64,000 nt of DNA from Acidimicrobiia bacterium (GCA_016871315.1 VFZE01000008.1:1-64000); one strand, 5' to 3'. Numbered from the stretch's first letter, positions 7,511 through 16,457 are shown. Notes: generated by a model not told the origin, from the letters alone. Numbers and translations: made by a program.

Positions 7511-7990
7511 CTAGTCGAACAGGCCGATCTGCTCTTCGGTCGGGGGCTGCTTCTTGCGGCGGCCGGAGGCGCCGGAAACGGCGAGAACGTGAACCTCTTT
7601 TAATGATGCCTTGGGCAGAAACAGGCTCTGGTTGTTGGAGTTCGGGTCCGGCGGGGAGAGCTGGAAGCCGTAGGGGGAGGCGGCGAGCAGGTCGTTGGGG
7701 AGGATGCCTTCCTGAAAGTCATTGTCGTGGAATTGGGCGCGCACCCACAGGCCCTCGTGCTTGGGTCGTGTCTGGAAACGGCGGCGCTCCTGGAAAGGCG
7801 TGGGACCGTCGAAATTTATAACAAAAGAAACGACTTTTATCTCTTCGTACGGGGTAAACAGGAGTGCGCCGGAAGGGGTGATCATTTCGATCCCGGCCGG
7901 CTGGAGCCAGGACTGGGGGTTGATGAAACCGGTCAGGGCTTCCCGCTGGAAACGGTGAATGACGACCTTCTTGGAGGTGGAGCCGGGCAA
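7511..7990 (-). CDS. Conserved hypothetical protein
   Basis: The product of about 159 residues contains KKVVIHRFQREALTGFINPQ and a later SWLQPAGIEMITPSGALLF. It ends in a lysine/glutamate-rich tail EEQIGLFD. It has no signal peptide or membrane segment. It resembles an uncharacterised acidobacterial family (possibly DUF6982, not verifiable here). I chose the TTG at 7990 because an AAAGGA lies about 10 nt before it. The ATG at 8047 would leave only 7 nt to the divergent xerD start and would place its coding sequence across the AT-rich promoter region 7999-8054. Confidence 0.7.
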   Translation of the reverse strand: MPGSTSKKVVIHRFQREALTGFINPQSWLQPAGIEMITPSGALLFTPYEEIKVVSFVINFDGPTPFQERRRFQTRPKHEGLWVRAQFHDNDFQEGILPNDLLAASPYGFQLSPPDPNSNNQSLFLPKASLKEVHVLAVSGASGRRKKQPPTEEQIGLFD

Positions 7991-8041
7991 GGCGGCGAAA
8001 TCCTTTTTTTGAAAATGTTTAAAACAAATTCGAGGATATTG

Positions 8042-8047
8042 TATCAT
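8042..8047 (+). promoter_or_regulatory. -10-like hexamer TATCAT seven nt before xerD
   Basis: TATCAT lies in an AT-rich stretch (7999-8054) that is unusual in this GC-rich DNA and separates two divergent genes. Its 7-nt distance to the ATG predicts transcription starting at or next to the start codon. No Shine-Dalgarno is visible before xerD, which fits a leaderless message. No good -35 hexamer was seen. Confidence 0.35.
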
Positions 8048-8054
8048 TGGTCCA

Positions 8055-8948
8055 ATGCAGCACGTCGATGCGCTCCATGTGCGAGCTCAGGCCTTCCTGA
8101 GCTTTTGCCGCGTCGAGAAGGGGCTGACGGTGAATACCGTGGCCGCTTACAGCCGGGATCTGGAGCGCTATGCCGAGTTCGCCAGCAAGATGCAAGCCGA
8201 AACAGATCAACTACTTGTGCGGTCATATCTCGATCATTTGTATAAGGAAGGGCTCTCCAGCCGCTCCATCGCGCGCCATTTGACCACCCTCAGGAACTTC
8301 TACCGGTTTCAGCTTCGCGAAGGACTGATCGACAGCGATCCGGTGGGCACGGTACCGCTGCCCAGGCAATGGCGCCAGATTCCCAAGCAGCTTTCCGCCG
8401 AACAGGCCGGAAGCCTGCTCGCCGCCCCCGACGCCGGTACTCCCAAGGGGCTGCGCGACCGCGCCATGCTGGAGCTGCTATATGCCTCTGGACCCCGCGT
8501 ATCGGAACTGTGCGGGATTCAGCTGAAGGACATCAACCTTGAGCTGGGCGTGGTACGGATCACGGGCAAAGGAAGAAAGCAGCGTCTGGTGCCGGCGGGT
8601 AAGTCGGCACTGGAGGCGGTGAGGAGGTACCTGGAGTGCGGCAGAGGGCCGCTGTTGAAGGGAAGGGTAAGCCCTTATCTGTTTGTAACGGCGCGCGGGG
8701 GGCCGCTGACGCGGCAGGCATTCTGGACGACGATCCGCGGTTACGGGCGTCAGGCGGGCATTCGCCAGCCGCTGACGCCTCACTTAGTTCGGCACAGCTT
8801 CGCGACGCACCTTCTGGAAGGCGGCGCCGATTTGCGGAGTGTGCAAACCATGCTGGGCCACGCCGATATTTCGACGACCCAGATTTACACCCATGTCTTG
8901 CGGACACGACTGCGGAAAACAGTTGACGAACATCATCCGCGCGCCTGA
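8055..8948 (+). CDS. xerD: Tyrosine recombinase XerD/XerC type
   Basis: The 297-residue length is that of XerC/XerD. These enzymes act in pairs to resolve chromosome dimers at dif. An N-terminal SAM-like core-binding domain (about 5-95) is followed by the catalytic domain with the full set of residues: Arg148 (SGPRVSEL), Lys172 (TGKGRKQR), His243 and Arg246 (HLVRHSF), His269 (LGHADIS) and the nucleophile Tyr278 (TQIYTH). The housekeeping-like context (CCA-adding-type gene next, no phage genes) argues for a Xer protein over a mobile-element integrase. XerC and XerD cannot be told apart with certainty here. Confidence 0.9.
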   Translation: MQHVDALHVRAQAFLSFCRVEKGLTVNTVAAYSRDLERYAEFASKMQAETDQLLVRSYLDHLYKEGLSSRSIARHLTTLRNFYRFQLREGLIDSDPVGTVPLPRQWRQIPKQLSAEQAGSLLAAPDAGTPKGLRDRAMLELLYASGPRVSELCGIQLKDINLELGVVRITGKGRKQRLVPAGKSALEAVRRYLECGRGPLLKGRVSPYLFVTARGGPLTRQAFWTTIRGYGRQAGIRQPLTPHLVRHSFATHLLEGGADLRSVQTMLGHADISTTQIYTHVLRTRLRKTVDEHHPRA

Positions 8949-8990
8949 GACCATGCGTTCGGCGGCACGGGATGGGTGGAAAGGGACCCG

Positions 8991-10292
8991 ATGAGCGATT
9001 ACATGTTCATGTTGGAGAGCCACCTGAGCCCGGAGCAGAACCAGGTGGTGTCGCAAGTGGCGGCGGCCGCCGAGAAGGCGGGAGTCACCGCATTTGTCAG
9101 CGGTGGCGCGCTGCGCGACATGATGGGGGGCTTTCCGATCCGCGACCTGGATTTCACCGTGGAAGGCAATGCATTGAAGGTCGCCAAGCTGCTGACCGAC
9201 CAGAAGGCGGCCAAGGTGGTGAGCAAGGACGATACGCGCAAAGCCGCCTCGCTCAGGTTCGCCAACGGCGTGGAGTCCGAGATTGCCATGGCGCAGGAGG
9301 CGCGCTACGGCAAGGCCGGGAGCAAGCCGAAGGTGGTGCCGGTGACCATCCACGAGGATCTGCGGAGCCGCGACTTCACCATCAATTCGGTGGCGCTGTC
9401 GCTGAACCCGGGCTCGCGCGGGCTGCTGCTGGATCCGAGCAACGGGCTCGGGGACCTGGAGCGGCGCGAACTGCGGGCCAATTCCAATTACACGCTTTAT
9501 GATGATCCGTCACGCATCTTGCGGCTCTGGCGGCTGGCCGTTCGCATGGATCTCAGCATCGAGGATCGCACGCGCAGCCAGTATGAGAATGTCCGCGAGG
9601 CGGGGCTGGAGAAGAAGATCCCCACCAAGGCGCTGCTGGAGGAACTGCGCAAAATGGCCGACGAGCCCAATCCCGGCGCGCTGCTGGAGGTGCTGGACAG
9701 GGAAGGACTGCTGAGCCTGTTTTCCCCGGCGCTGACGGGAGCCAAGATCAACCAGGCGGGTTTCTCCAAGTTTCAGCAGGCATTGCAGGCGATTCCCTTC
9801 GGGGCGCCGTTTCCACTGGAGCGGCTGGGGCTGTTTCTGTTCTTGCTGACCGAGAAGTTCACCGCAAAGGAGAGGTCGCAGCTGATCTTGCGGCTGAAGA
9901 TGCCGAAGTCGGATGTGACGATTTGGCAGAAGCTGGAGGGACGCGCTAAGAAACTCCAGCAGACGTTGAAGTCGGCGAAGCTCAAGAAGGCGTCGCTCAT
10001 ATACGACCTGCTGCAGAAGACACCTGGGGACGAGATTCTGTTCCTCTACATGCGGTCGCCGCAGCGGCTGGTCCATGACCGGATCAAGACGTACTTGCAG
10101 AAGTCACTTCCGGCCGTCCAGGAGGTGACCGACCGCGACGTGGCGCAGCACAGAGGGGTGGAGCCGGGTGAAAAGAAATTCGCCGAGGCAAAGCGGGACT
10201 ACATCGTGGCGAAGCTCGACGGGCGGATCCGCAAGCCGGCTCCGGTGGAGGAGGCGCCCCCACCCGCGGCATCGGCTTCCGGGCGGCGCTGA
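8991..10292 (+). CDS. CCA-adding / poly(A) polymerase-type tRNA nucleotidyltransferase
   Basis: This class II nucleotidyltransferase of 433 residues shows the nucleotidyltransferase fold with SGGALRDMMGG and the metal-binding DLD of IRDLDFTVEG near residues 35-58. It continues with RDFTINSVALSL and an RNA-binding helical half (SRILRLWRLAVRMD). It should add or repair the CCA end of tRNAs, although both tRNA genes in this window encode CCA. A proline/alanine-rich tail ends the protein. The ATG at 8991 is preferred because AAAGGGA precedes it; a GTG at 8976 would be the longer form. It follows xerD by 42 nt. Confidence 0.85.
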   Translation: MSDYMFMLESHLSPEQNQVVSQVAAAAEKAGVTAFVSGGALRDMMGGFPIRDLDFTVEGNALKVAKLLTDQKAAKVVSKDDTRKAASLRFANGVESEIAMAQEARYGKAGSKPKVVPVTIHEDLRSRDFTINSVALSLNPGSRGLLLDPSNGLGDLERRELRANSNYTLYDDPSRILRLWRLAVRMDLSIEDRTRSQYENVREAGLEKKIPTKALLEELRKMADEPNPGALLEVLDREGLLSLFSPALTGAKINQAGFSKFQQALQAIPFGAPFPLERLGLFLFLLTEKFTAKERSQLILRLKMPKSDVTIWQKLEGRAKKLQQTLKSAKLKKASLIYDLLQKTPGDEILFLYMRSPQRLVHDRIKTYLQKSLPAVQEVTDRDVAQHRGVEPGEKKFAEAKRDYIVAKLDGRIRKPAPVEEAPPPAASASGRR

Positions 10293-10331
10293 GTTTCCGC
10301 CGGGCCCTGAAAAGCGGTACAACAGGGGGAT

Positions 10332-11630
10332 ATGGACCGGCGAACCTTCATCCTCACTTCCGGCGCCACGGCGTTGGCGACGCAACGCGCCGCGGGCGCC
10401 AACGACCGCGTGCAGATCGGCGTGGCCGGGGTGCGCAGCCGCGGGCGCGAACATGTCGATATCTTCGCGCGCCAGACGGGCTCGCGCGTGGTTGCGGTGT
10501 GCGACATCGATACGGCGCAGACGGAGAGGTCGTTGTCGCTGGCCGAAAAGGCGCAGTCGGCGAAGCCGAAGATCTACCAGGACTACCGGCGGATGCTGGA
10601 GGACAAGGACATCGACGCAGTGTCGCTTGCCACCTGCAACCACTGGCATGCGCTCGGCGCAATCTGGGCCTGCCAGGCGGGCAAGGATGTCTATTGCGAG
10701 AAGCCGGCAAGCCACAACATCTGGGAAGGGCGCAAGATGGTGGAGGCGGCGCGCAAGTACAAGCGCATCGTCCAGGTGGGGATGCAGAGCCGCTCCATTG
10801 AGCATAAGCGCCGCGCCATGCAGCTGCTGCGCGACGGCGTCATCGGGAAGCTGTATCTGGCCAAGGGGCTGTGTTTCAAGCGGCGCAAGTCCATTGAAAA
10901 GTCGCCTGACGGGCCGGTTCCGCCGGGCATCGATTACAACACGTGGGTCGGTCCGGCGCCGATGCGCCCGTTCAACCCCAACCGGTTCCACTACAACTGG
11001 CACTGGTTCTGGGACACCGGCAACGGCGATATCGGTAACCAGGGCGTGCACGAGATGGATATCTGCCGCTGGGGATTGGGCAAGACGACGCTGCCGCAGT
11101 CGGTTTATTCCAGCGGCGGCAAGTTTATCTACGACGACGACCAGGAGACGCCGAACACCCAGATGGCGACGTTCGACTACGGCGACTGCCAGATGATGTT
11201 CGAGGTGCGCGGGCTGCTGACCGGCGGCGAGTCCAGCATCCACTACGACGGGTCTAATTTCATCGGTAACCTGTTTTATGGCAGCGATGGCTACATGTCG
11301 ATTGACTCGAACGGGTTTCAGATTTACTTGGGCGAGAAGCGCGAGCTGGCGCAATCGATGAAGCCGGTAGAGGCCAAGATCTGGGACACCAACCCGCACA
11401 TGGAGAATTTCCTCAAGGCGGTGCGCAGCCGGAACGAGAAGGATCTGAACTGCGATGTCGAAGAGGGGCACCTGTCGGCCGCCCTGTGCCACATGGCCAA
11501 CATTAGCTACCGCCTGGGCCGTAAGCTGAGCTTCGACGCGGCGGGCGAGAACTTCCGTGCGGATTACGAGGCCAACCTGCTGGTGGCTCGTGATTACCGG
11601 GTGCCCTTTGTCGTGCCGCCGGTGGTTTAA
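10332..11630 (+). CDS. Tat-exported Gfo/Idh/MocA-family oxidoreductase
   Basis: The 432-residue protein begins MDRRTFILTSGATALA, a twin-arginine signal of the kind seen on many acidobacterial and planctomycete oxidoreductases. The Rossmann domain follows (IGVAGVRSRGREHVDIF, CDIDTAQTE), with the family motif GKDVYCEKPASHN. The C-terminal half is the beta-sheet substrate domain. The likely role is NAD(P)-dependent oxidation of a sugar or cyclitol in the periplasm; the substrate is unknown. The paralogue at 51358 shares RRMLEDKD and the DHWHAL/NHWHAL segments. A TACAAC hexamer 8 nt before the ATG may be the -10 box. Confidence 0.87.
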   Translation: MDRRTFILTSGATALATQRAAGANDRVQIGVAGVRSRGREHVDIFARQTGSRVVAVCDIDTAQTERSLSLAEKAQSAKPKIYQDYRRMLEDKDIDAVSLATCNHWHALGAIWACQAGKDVYCEKPASHNIWEGRKMVEAARKYKRIVQVGMQSRSIEHKRRAMQLLRDGVIGKLYLAKGLCFKRRKSIEKSPDGPVPPGIDYNTWVGPAPMRPFNPNRFHYNWHWFWDTGNGDIGNQGVHEMDICRWGLGKTTLPQSVYSSGGKFIYDDDQETPNTQMATFDYGDCQMMFEVRGLLTGGESSIHYDGSNFIGNLFYGSDGYMSIDSNGFQIYLGEKRELAQSMKPVEAKIWDTNPHMENFLKAVRSRNEKDLNCDVEEGHLSAALCHMANISYRLGRKLSFDAAGENFRADYEANLLVARDYRVPFVVPPVV

Positions 11631-11714
11631 TCCGCCGGGAAAGTTGTTAATTCATACCCGAATAGCTTGCCAATACCGCCGCCGCTCTCGTACCTTGAAC
11701 CCGAGAGGTCATTC

Positions 11715-13766
11715 ATGAAAAAACTCGGTTTTCTGCTGCTCACGTTGACGGTTGCGGGTTGGAGCCAGACGGCGGAGACGCGCGTGTTCCGGGCGATCCT
11801 GTCGCCTGCCAACGAGGTGCCGCCGATCACGGGGCTGAACGCCTCCGGCACGGCCACGGTTTGGGCTCACGTGATCCGGAACGCCGCCGGACAGATCGTG
11901 TCAGGGTCGGTGGACTTCCATGTGAACTACTCGTTCCCCGGAGAAGTGAGTTTCACCGGGCTCCACATTCATAACGGCCCGGCGGGCGTGAACGCCGGCG
12001 TCACGATCAATTCCGGAATTCTGGGAGCGTCTCCGATTGTGGATTCCACCGGGCGCGGCCGGATAGAGCGGCAGGGGCAAGTGCTGGTCAACAACCAAGC
12101 CGGGCTGGATACGCTGAACGGCATGTTCCGGGATCCCAGCCAGTTCTACGTGAATCTCCACACGACCGTGAACACGGCAGGAGCGATCCGGGGGCAGTTG
12201 GTTGCCGCCGAGTCGGTGGTGGTCATGGGGATGATGAGCCCGGCGAACGAGGTGCCGCCGATCCAGGGACTGAACGCCAGCGGCGTGGGAACGGTGGTTG
12301 GCGTGGTGACGCGGGGTGACGACGGGGCGATCACCTCCGGCGAGGTCGTCTTTGACGTCAACTACAGTTTCCCGGCGCAGGTGACCTTCACGGGGCTGCA
12401 CGTGCACAGCGGCCCGGCGGGAGTGAACGCGGGCGTAACGCTGAATTCGGCGCTGGCCCGGACAACATCGGCCGAGAACGGCCGCGGAAGGGTCAACATC
12501 GCGGCGGAAATCGCGCTGAACGCGGCATCGATCGACGCTTTGGAGGGACTGTTCCGCAATCCGGCGAGCTACTACATCAACCTGCACACGACCGATAATA
12601 CCGGCGGCGCCATCCGTTCCCAGCTTCGGCCCACCGACATGACGCGGCTGACGGTGAACCAGACTCCCGCCAATGAGGTGCCGCCGATTGCCGGGCTGGA
12701 TGCCAGCGCGGCTTCCGCGGTTCAGGTTCACACGCTCCGCAACGAGGATGGTTCCGTGCTGGCCGCGCATGTCGTGTTCGACGTGAATCACCGCTTCCCC
12801 GGCGAGACGGAGTTCACCGGACTCCATGTTCACAACGGCGTCGCCGGAGAGAACGGGCCCGTGCGGATCGATAGCGGCATCGCGGCTGGTTCGACGATCA
12901 CCTCGGCGACGGGGTTCGGCAACATTTTCCTGAGAACGACAGTGAGTGACGACGCGGGCCTTGCGACCGTGAATTCGATGCTCGCGAATCCCGAACGGCA
13001 TTACCTCAACCTGCACACGGCGGTGAATCGAGGCGGCGCGGTGCGTGCGCAGACGGGCACGGCGCTGGGTCGTCCGGTGTTAGGCGCGGCGGTGGCGGCG
13101 ACCAATGATCCGGCGGGCACCACGGGCGCGCCCGGTGGACTGGTGTCGATTTACGGCATCAACCTGGCCTCCGTTGCGGCGGGCTTAAGCGCATGGCAAG
13201 GCGCCGTGATCCCTTCCAGCCTGAACGGCGTGAGCGTCACCGTTGGCGGCCGCCCTGCGCCGCTGTTGTTTGTCTCCAGCGGCCAGATCAATCTCCAGGT
13301 TCCACTGGACGTGGTTTCCGGAATGCGGCCGATCGTGGTCACGGCGGGCGGTCAGGCCAGCGCGCCTTTCAACATGCAGATCGCCGCCAACGCTCCTTCG
13401 ATCTTCTTTCATCCGGGCGGCGGCATTGTGGTGAAGAACGCCGACTTCTCGCTGGTGACGGCGGATAACGCGGCATCAGCGGGTGAGATTCTGGTGATCT
13501 ACATGACCGGCATGGGCCAGACCGCGCCGCCGATTTTCACAGGCAGGCTGGTGGGCCCCGCGACGCCGCTGCCGGTGACGGCGCAACCGGCGGTGACCAT
13601 CGGCGGCGCCACCGCGGAGGTGATCTACTCCATCGCGTCGCCGGGTTTTGTCGGATTGAACCAGGTGGCGGTGCGAATGCCGGCAGGTATCGCGGCGGGA
13701 ACGGCGCCCGTGATTGTGCGCATCGGGCCGGCGGTGTCGAATACGGTGAATATCGCGGTGCGGTAG
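11715..13766 (+). CDS. Exported protein with three CHRD repeats and a TIGR03437-like C-terminal domain
   Basis: The 683-residue product has a signal peptide (MKKLGFLLLTLTVAG). Three repeats of about 140 residues each start with PANEVPPI-GL-AS near residues 28, 174 and 314. Each carries the CHRD marks: FTGLHIHNGPAGVNAG-like and a closing YYINLHTTDNTGGAIR-like segment. Residues about 455-683 form the TIGR03437 / IPT-like domain common in Solibacter relatives: AGTTGAPGGLVSIYG, and later VGLNQVAVRMPAGI. The CHRD fold is named for chordin; its bacterial role is unknown. The ATG at 11715 follows a GAGAGGT ribosome binding site. Probably a surface or secreted binding protein. Confidence 0.85.
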   Translation: MKKLGFLLLTLTVAGWSQTAETRVFRAILSPANEVPPITGLNASGTATVWAHVIRNAAGQIVSGSVDFHVNYSFPGEVSFTGLHIHNGPAGVNAGVTINSGILGASPIVDSTGRGRIERQGQVLVNNQAGLDTLNGMFRDPSQFYVNLHTTVNTAGAIRGQLVAAESVVVMGMMSPANEVPPIQGLNASGVGTVVGVVTRGDDGAITSGEVVFDVNYSFPAQVTFTGLHVHSGPAGVNAGVTLNSALARTTSAENGRGRVNIAAEIALNAASIDALEGLFRNPASYYINLHTTDNTGGAIRSQLRPTDMTRLTVNQTPANEVPPIAGLDASAASAVQVHTLRNEDGSVLAAHVVFDVNHRFPGETEFTGLHVHNGVAGENGPVRIDSGIAAGSTITSATGFGNIFLRTTVSDDAGLATVNSMLANPERHYLNLHTAVNRGGAVRAQTGTALGRPVLGAAVAATNDPAGTTGAPGGLVSIYGINLASVAAGLSAWQGAVIPSSLNGVSVTVGGRPAPLLFVSSGQINLQVPLDVVSGMRPIVVTAGGQASAPFNMQIAANAPSIFFHPGGGIVVKNADFSLVTADNAASAGEILVIYMTGMGQTAPPIFTGRLVGPATPLPVTAQPAVTIGGATAEVIYSIASPGFVGLNQVAVRMPAGIAAGTAPVIVRIGPAVSNTVNIAVR

Positions 13767-13769
13767 CCG

Positions 13770-14117
13770 GTGGCAGAAGAACTTCGCGCCGAAACTGAGC
13801 CAGATGTTGGGGATTACAGCGCTCCGGCGAAGTGGGAAACTACCGTAGAACGGACGGTGCAGCTCGATCATCACGTCCGCGAGGTGTGCGGGCGCTGCCT
13901 GTTTACCTGCTCCGTCCGGATCGCTTGACTGGAAAGCGGCCGTGCATTCTGGCGCTGCGTGGCCACGGACCTTACGGGCATGACCCAGTGGCACGGAGGG
14001 CCGGCTTGGAAGGCGTACGCGGTGCAGGAGCGGCTGGAGATCGAGTAATTTGACGGCGGCCACTCGTGGAACGGAGTGCGTGCGTATGCGTTGCTGGAGG
14101 AATCGCTCGGTGTTTAG
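13770..14117 (+). pseudogene. Remnant of an alpha/beta hydrolase (dienelactone-hydrolase-like)
   Basis: Three coding scraps of one gene lie in different frames. The first is about 13770-13880 (WETTVERTVQLDHH). The second is about 13885-13970 (LPVYLLRPDRLTGKRP, then LRGHGPYGHDPVA, the oxyanion-loop region). The third is 13985-14117 (AYAVQERLEIE, stop, FDGGHSWNGVRAYALLEESL), which looks like the C-terminal catalytic His region. The middle of the hydrolase, including the nucleophile, is gone and one in-frame TAA interrupts the last piece. It is therefore a decayed gene. The family assignment rests on these short matches only. Confidence 0.5.
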
Positions 14118-14154
14118 CGAGGCTGATGGGTGTGTTAAAATCGAGTGATTCCAA

Positions 14155-14231
14155 GGGCCCGTAGCTCAGTTGGTTAGAGCGCTACCTTGACACGGTAGAG
14201 GTCACAGATTCGAGTTCTGTCGGGCCCACCA
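14155..14231 (+). tRNA. tRNA-Val (GAC), CCA encoded
   Basis: The acceptor stem GGGCCCG pairs with CGGGCCC and is followed by A-CCA. The D arm is GCTCAGTTGGTTAGAGC. The anticodon stem CTACC/GGTAG encloses the loop TTGACAC, giving anticodon GAC. The T arm contains GATTCGAGTTC. All cloverleaf features are intact. A TAAAAT at 14136-14141 could be its -10 box. No terminator with a T-run was seen in the next 130 nt, which hold nothing else that I can identify apart from a short CCTCGC/GCGAGG hairpin. Confidence 0.96.
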
Positions 14232-14368
14232 CTATTCCGAGAAGGTATAGCTGTCCATTGTGCGGCGTAAACGGAGTCGTCCTCGCTTGCGGCGAGGCAG
14301 CGATAGCGCGGAGGAAAATGGCTATGACGACATACACTTCTTCTTTTATTATCGCGCATCACAGCGTT

Positions 14369-14938
14369 TCAACGCGCTTCCATCAACACGCGATACTTGC
14401 GTAGCAGCTCATAAATCACCACGCCGCCAGCCGTCGCCACGTTGAGTGAATGCTTCTGCCCGAGCATCGGGATCCGCACAAACGTGTCGGCCATCTCCAG
14501 CAGCCCTGCCTGTATGCCATCCACCTCGTGCCCGAACACCACGCAAACCGGAAATCGCGGCCGCCAGTCATAGAGATCCACCGACCGCGGATTCGTTTCA
14601 ATCGCCGCGATCTCGTACTGGTGCTCGCGTAGCTCGCGCAGCAAACCGGCCGGCTCCCAGCTGTGCTTCCATCCCACCCGCTCCTCAGCCCCCAGCCCCG
14701 TCTTGCTGATCTGATGCTTGGGTGGCTGTGCCGTAATCCCGCCGAGCAGCAGCTTTTCCACTCCCGCCGCATCCGCGGTCCGGAAAAACGCCCCCACGTT
14801 GTACATGCTGCGGACATTGTCGAGCAGAATCGTCACCGGCAATGTCCGAATCGCTTCATAAGGCTTCGCCGCATGCGTGGCAAGAAAAGGCGTCCGCTCC
14901 ATACGCTTCAGCCAGCGTAGCAACTCTGCGAAACTCAA
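14369..14938 (-). CDS. SpoU/TrmH-family RNA 2'-O-methyltransferase
   Basis: This SPOUT methyltransferase of about 190 residues acts on tRNA or rRNA ribose using SAM. Motif 1 is visible as ILLDNVRSMYNVGAFFRTADA. Motif 2 is CVVFGHEVDGIQAGLLEMAD and motif 3 is IPMLGQKHSLNVATAGGVV, which forms the SAM-binding knot. The frame is open further upstream, but that part is antisense to hutH and not conserved-looking. The TTG at 14938 gives LSFAELLRWLKRMERTP as N-terminus; the ATG at 14902 is the cautious alternative. With the TTG, only 3 nt separate it from the divergent hutH ATG. Confidence 0.83.
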   Translation of the reverse strand: MSFAELLRWLKRMERTPFLATHAAKPYEAIRTLPVTILLDNVRSMYNVGAFFRTADAAGVEKLLLGGITAQPPKHQISKTGLGAEERVGWKHSWEPAGLLRELREHQYEIAAIETNPRSVDLYDWRPRFPVCVVFGHEVDGIQAGLLEMADTFVRIPMLGQKHSLNVATAGGVVIYELLRKYRVLMEAR

Positions 14939-14941
14939 GAC

Positions 14942-16423
14942 ATGGTGCTTGATGGCGCTACGCTTACGCTCGATGCTTTGGAACGCATCGCCGCCGGTGA
15001 GCCGGTGGAACTCTCCCCCGCTTCCCGCGAGAGGATCGCCGCCTCCCGCAACGTCGTCGAGCGCATGGCCTCCGGCGACGAGCCTGTCTACGCCGTCAAC
15101 ACCGGCGTCGGCCTTCTCGCCGATGTCAGAATCAAGCCCGAACAGATCGCCCTCATGCAGCGGAACCTCATCCGCTCCCACAGCTGCGGTGTCGGCGAAC
15201 CGCTCAAGCGCCAACAGGTCCGCGCCATGATGGCCGCTCGAGTCAACCTCTTTGCGCTAGGCCTCTCCGGCGTCCGGCCCCTCATCGCGGAAACGCTCTG
15301 CCAGCTGCTCAACCGCGCTGTCACCCCGCTGGTCCCCTCCCGTGGCAGCGTCGGCGCCAGTGGCGATCTCGCGCCGCTATCTCACATGGCCGCCGTTCTG
15401 ATCGGCGAAGGTGAAGCCGAATTCGATGGCCCCATCCTGCCCGGAGCAGAAGCCCTGCGCCGCGCCGGCATCGCTCCCGTTGTCCTGGTAGCTAAGGAAG
15501 CCGTCTCCCTCATCAATGGCACGCAGGCGATGGTATCTGTCGGCGGCCTGGCGATCGCGCAGGCGCAGCGCCTGGCCCGCTGGGCCGATCTCCTCTGCGC
15601 CATGACCGTTGATGCGCTCAAGGGAACCCCGGAAGCCTTCGACCCGCGCATTCACGATGCCCGTCCGCAGCCAGGACAGCGCGAGAGCGCCGCGCGAATC
15701 CTCGCCGCCCTTGAGGGCAGCGAAATCCGCGAGTCGCACCGCGACTGCCCGCGCGTGCAAGATGCCTACTCTCTCCGCTGCGCCCCGCAGGTTCACGGCG
15801 CCATCGCCACAGCCCTGGACCGCGCCACCCGCATCTTCGACACCGAACTCAACTCCGCCACCGACAACCCTCTCGTCTTTGGAAACGAAATCCTTTCCGG
15901 CGGCAACTTCCACGGCCAGCCAATCGCACTGGAGATGGACTACCTTGCCATCGCCCTCGCCGCCCTGGCCGGTATCAGCGAACGCCGTATTGACCGCGTG
16001 CTGAACCCCGCTCTCAACGAGGATCTCCCCCCATTCCTCGCCGCCGATCCAGGTCTCGAATCCGGCTACATGATGGCGCAGATCACTGCCGCCGCCCTGG
16101 TAGCCGAGCTGCGCGTCCTCGCCACCCCTGCCACGCCCGGCTCCATCACCACAGACGGCAACAAAGAGGACTTCGTCAGCATGGGCATGACCGCCGCCTT
16201 GAAGCTCGAGGACTCCGTCGAACACACCGCCCGCGTACTGGCCATCGAAGCCCTCTCCGCCGAACGCGCCCTCGAACTCCGCGCCCCCTTGCGAAGCAGC
16301 CCCGTCATCGAAGCAGCGCGCTCCACCATCCGCCGCGCCGCCGAAACCGGCGCCGGCGACCGCACTCTGACGCCTGAAATTGAGCGCCTTGCCGCGCACC
16401 TCCGCCACCACAATCCCGCCTGA
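14942..16423 (+). CDS. hutH: Histidine ammonia-lyase
   Basis: The 493-residue protein is an aromatic amino acid lyase. The Ala139-Ser140-Gly141 triad of GSVGASGDLAPLSHM forms the MIO cofactor. Other family marks are VYAVNTGVGLLADVRI (catalytic Tyr loop), GTQAMVSVGGLA and QDAYSLRCAPQVHGA, the last favouring histidine over phenylalanine as substrate. It converts L-histidine to urocanate in the cytoplasm. No other hut genes are nearby, so it may act alone or with genes elsewhere. Its start lies within or next to the start region of the divergent methyltransferase. Confidence 0.92.
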   Translation: MVLDGATLTLDALERIAAGEPVELSPASRERIAASRNVVERMASGDEPVYAVNTGVGLLADVRIKPEQIALMQRNLIRSHSCGVGEPLKRQQVRAMMAARVNLFALGLSGVRPLIAETLCQLLNRAVTPLVPSRGSVGASGDLAPLSHMAAVLIGEGEAEFDGPILPGAEALRRAGIAPVVLVAKEAVSLINGTQAMVSVGGLAIAQAQRLARWADLLCAMTVDALKGTPEAFDPRIHDARPQPGQRESAARILAALEGSEIRESHRDCPRVQDAYSLRCAPQVHGAIATALDRATRIFDTELNSATDNPLVFGNEILSGGNFHGQPIALEMDYLAIALAALAGISERRIDRVLNPALNEDLPPFLAADPGLESGYMMAQITAAALVAELRVLATPATPGSITTDGNKEDFVSMGMTAALKLEDSVEHTARVLAIEALSAERALELRAPLRSSPVIEAARSTIRRAAETGAGDRTLTPEIERLAAHLRHHNPA

Positions 16424-16427
16424 AAAT

Positions 16428-16457
16428 TTGACACTGATGCACCGGATTTGTTCTATT
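16428..16457 (+). promoter_or_regulatory. Sigma70-like promoter of tRNA-Asn
   Basis: A consensus -35 box TTGACA (16428-16433) is followed after 17-18 nt by TTCTAT or TCTATT as the -10 box. The expected start point is about 15-20 nt before the mature tRNA 5' end. It lies in the 59-nt gap after hutH. Confidence 0.5.

Noticed and set aside
10104-11492. 462-codon minus-strand frame opposite the oxidoreductase
   Set aside because: Antisense to a clear Gfo/Idh gene and without recognisable motifs.
14174-14362. Minus-strand frame containing GPDRTRICDLYRVKVAL
   Set aside because: This phrase is the well-known artefact of translating a tRNA-Val gene in reverse.
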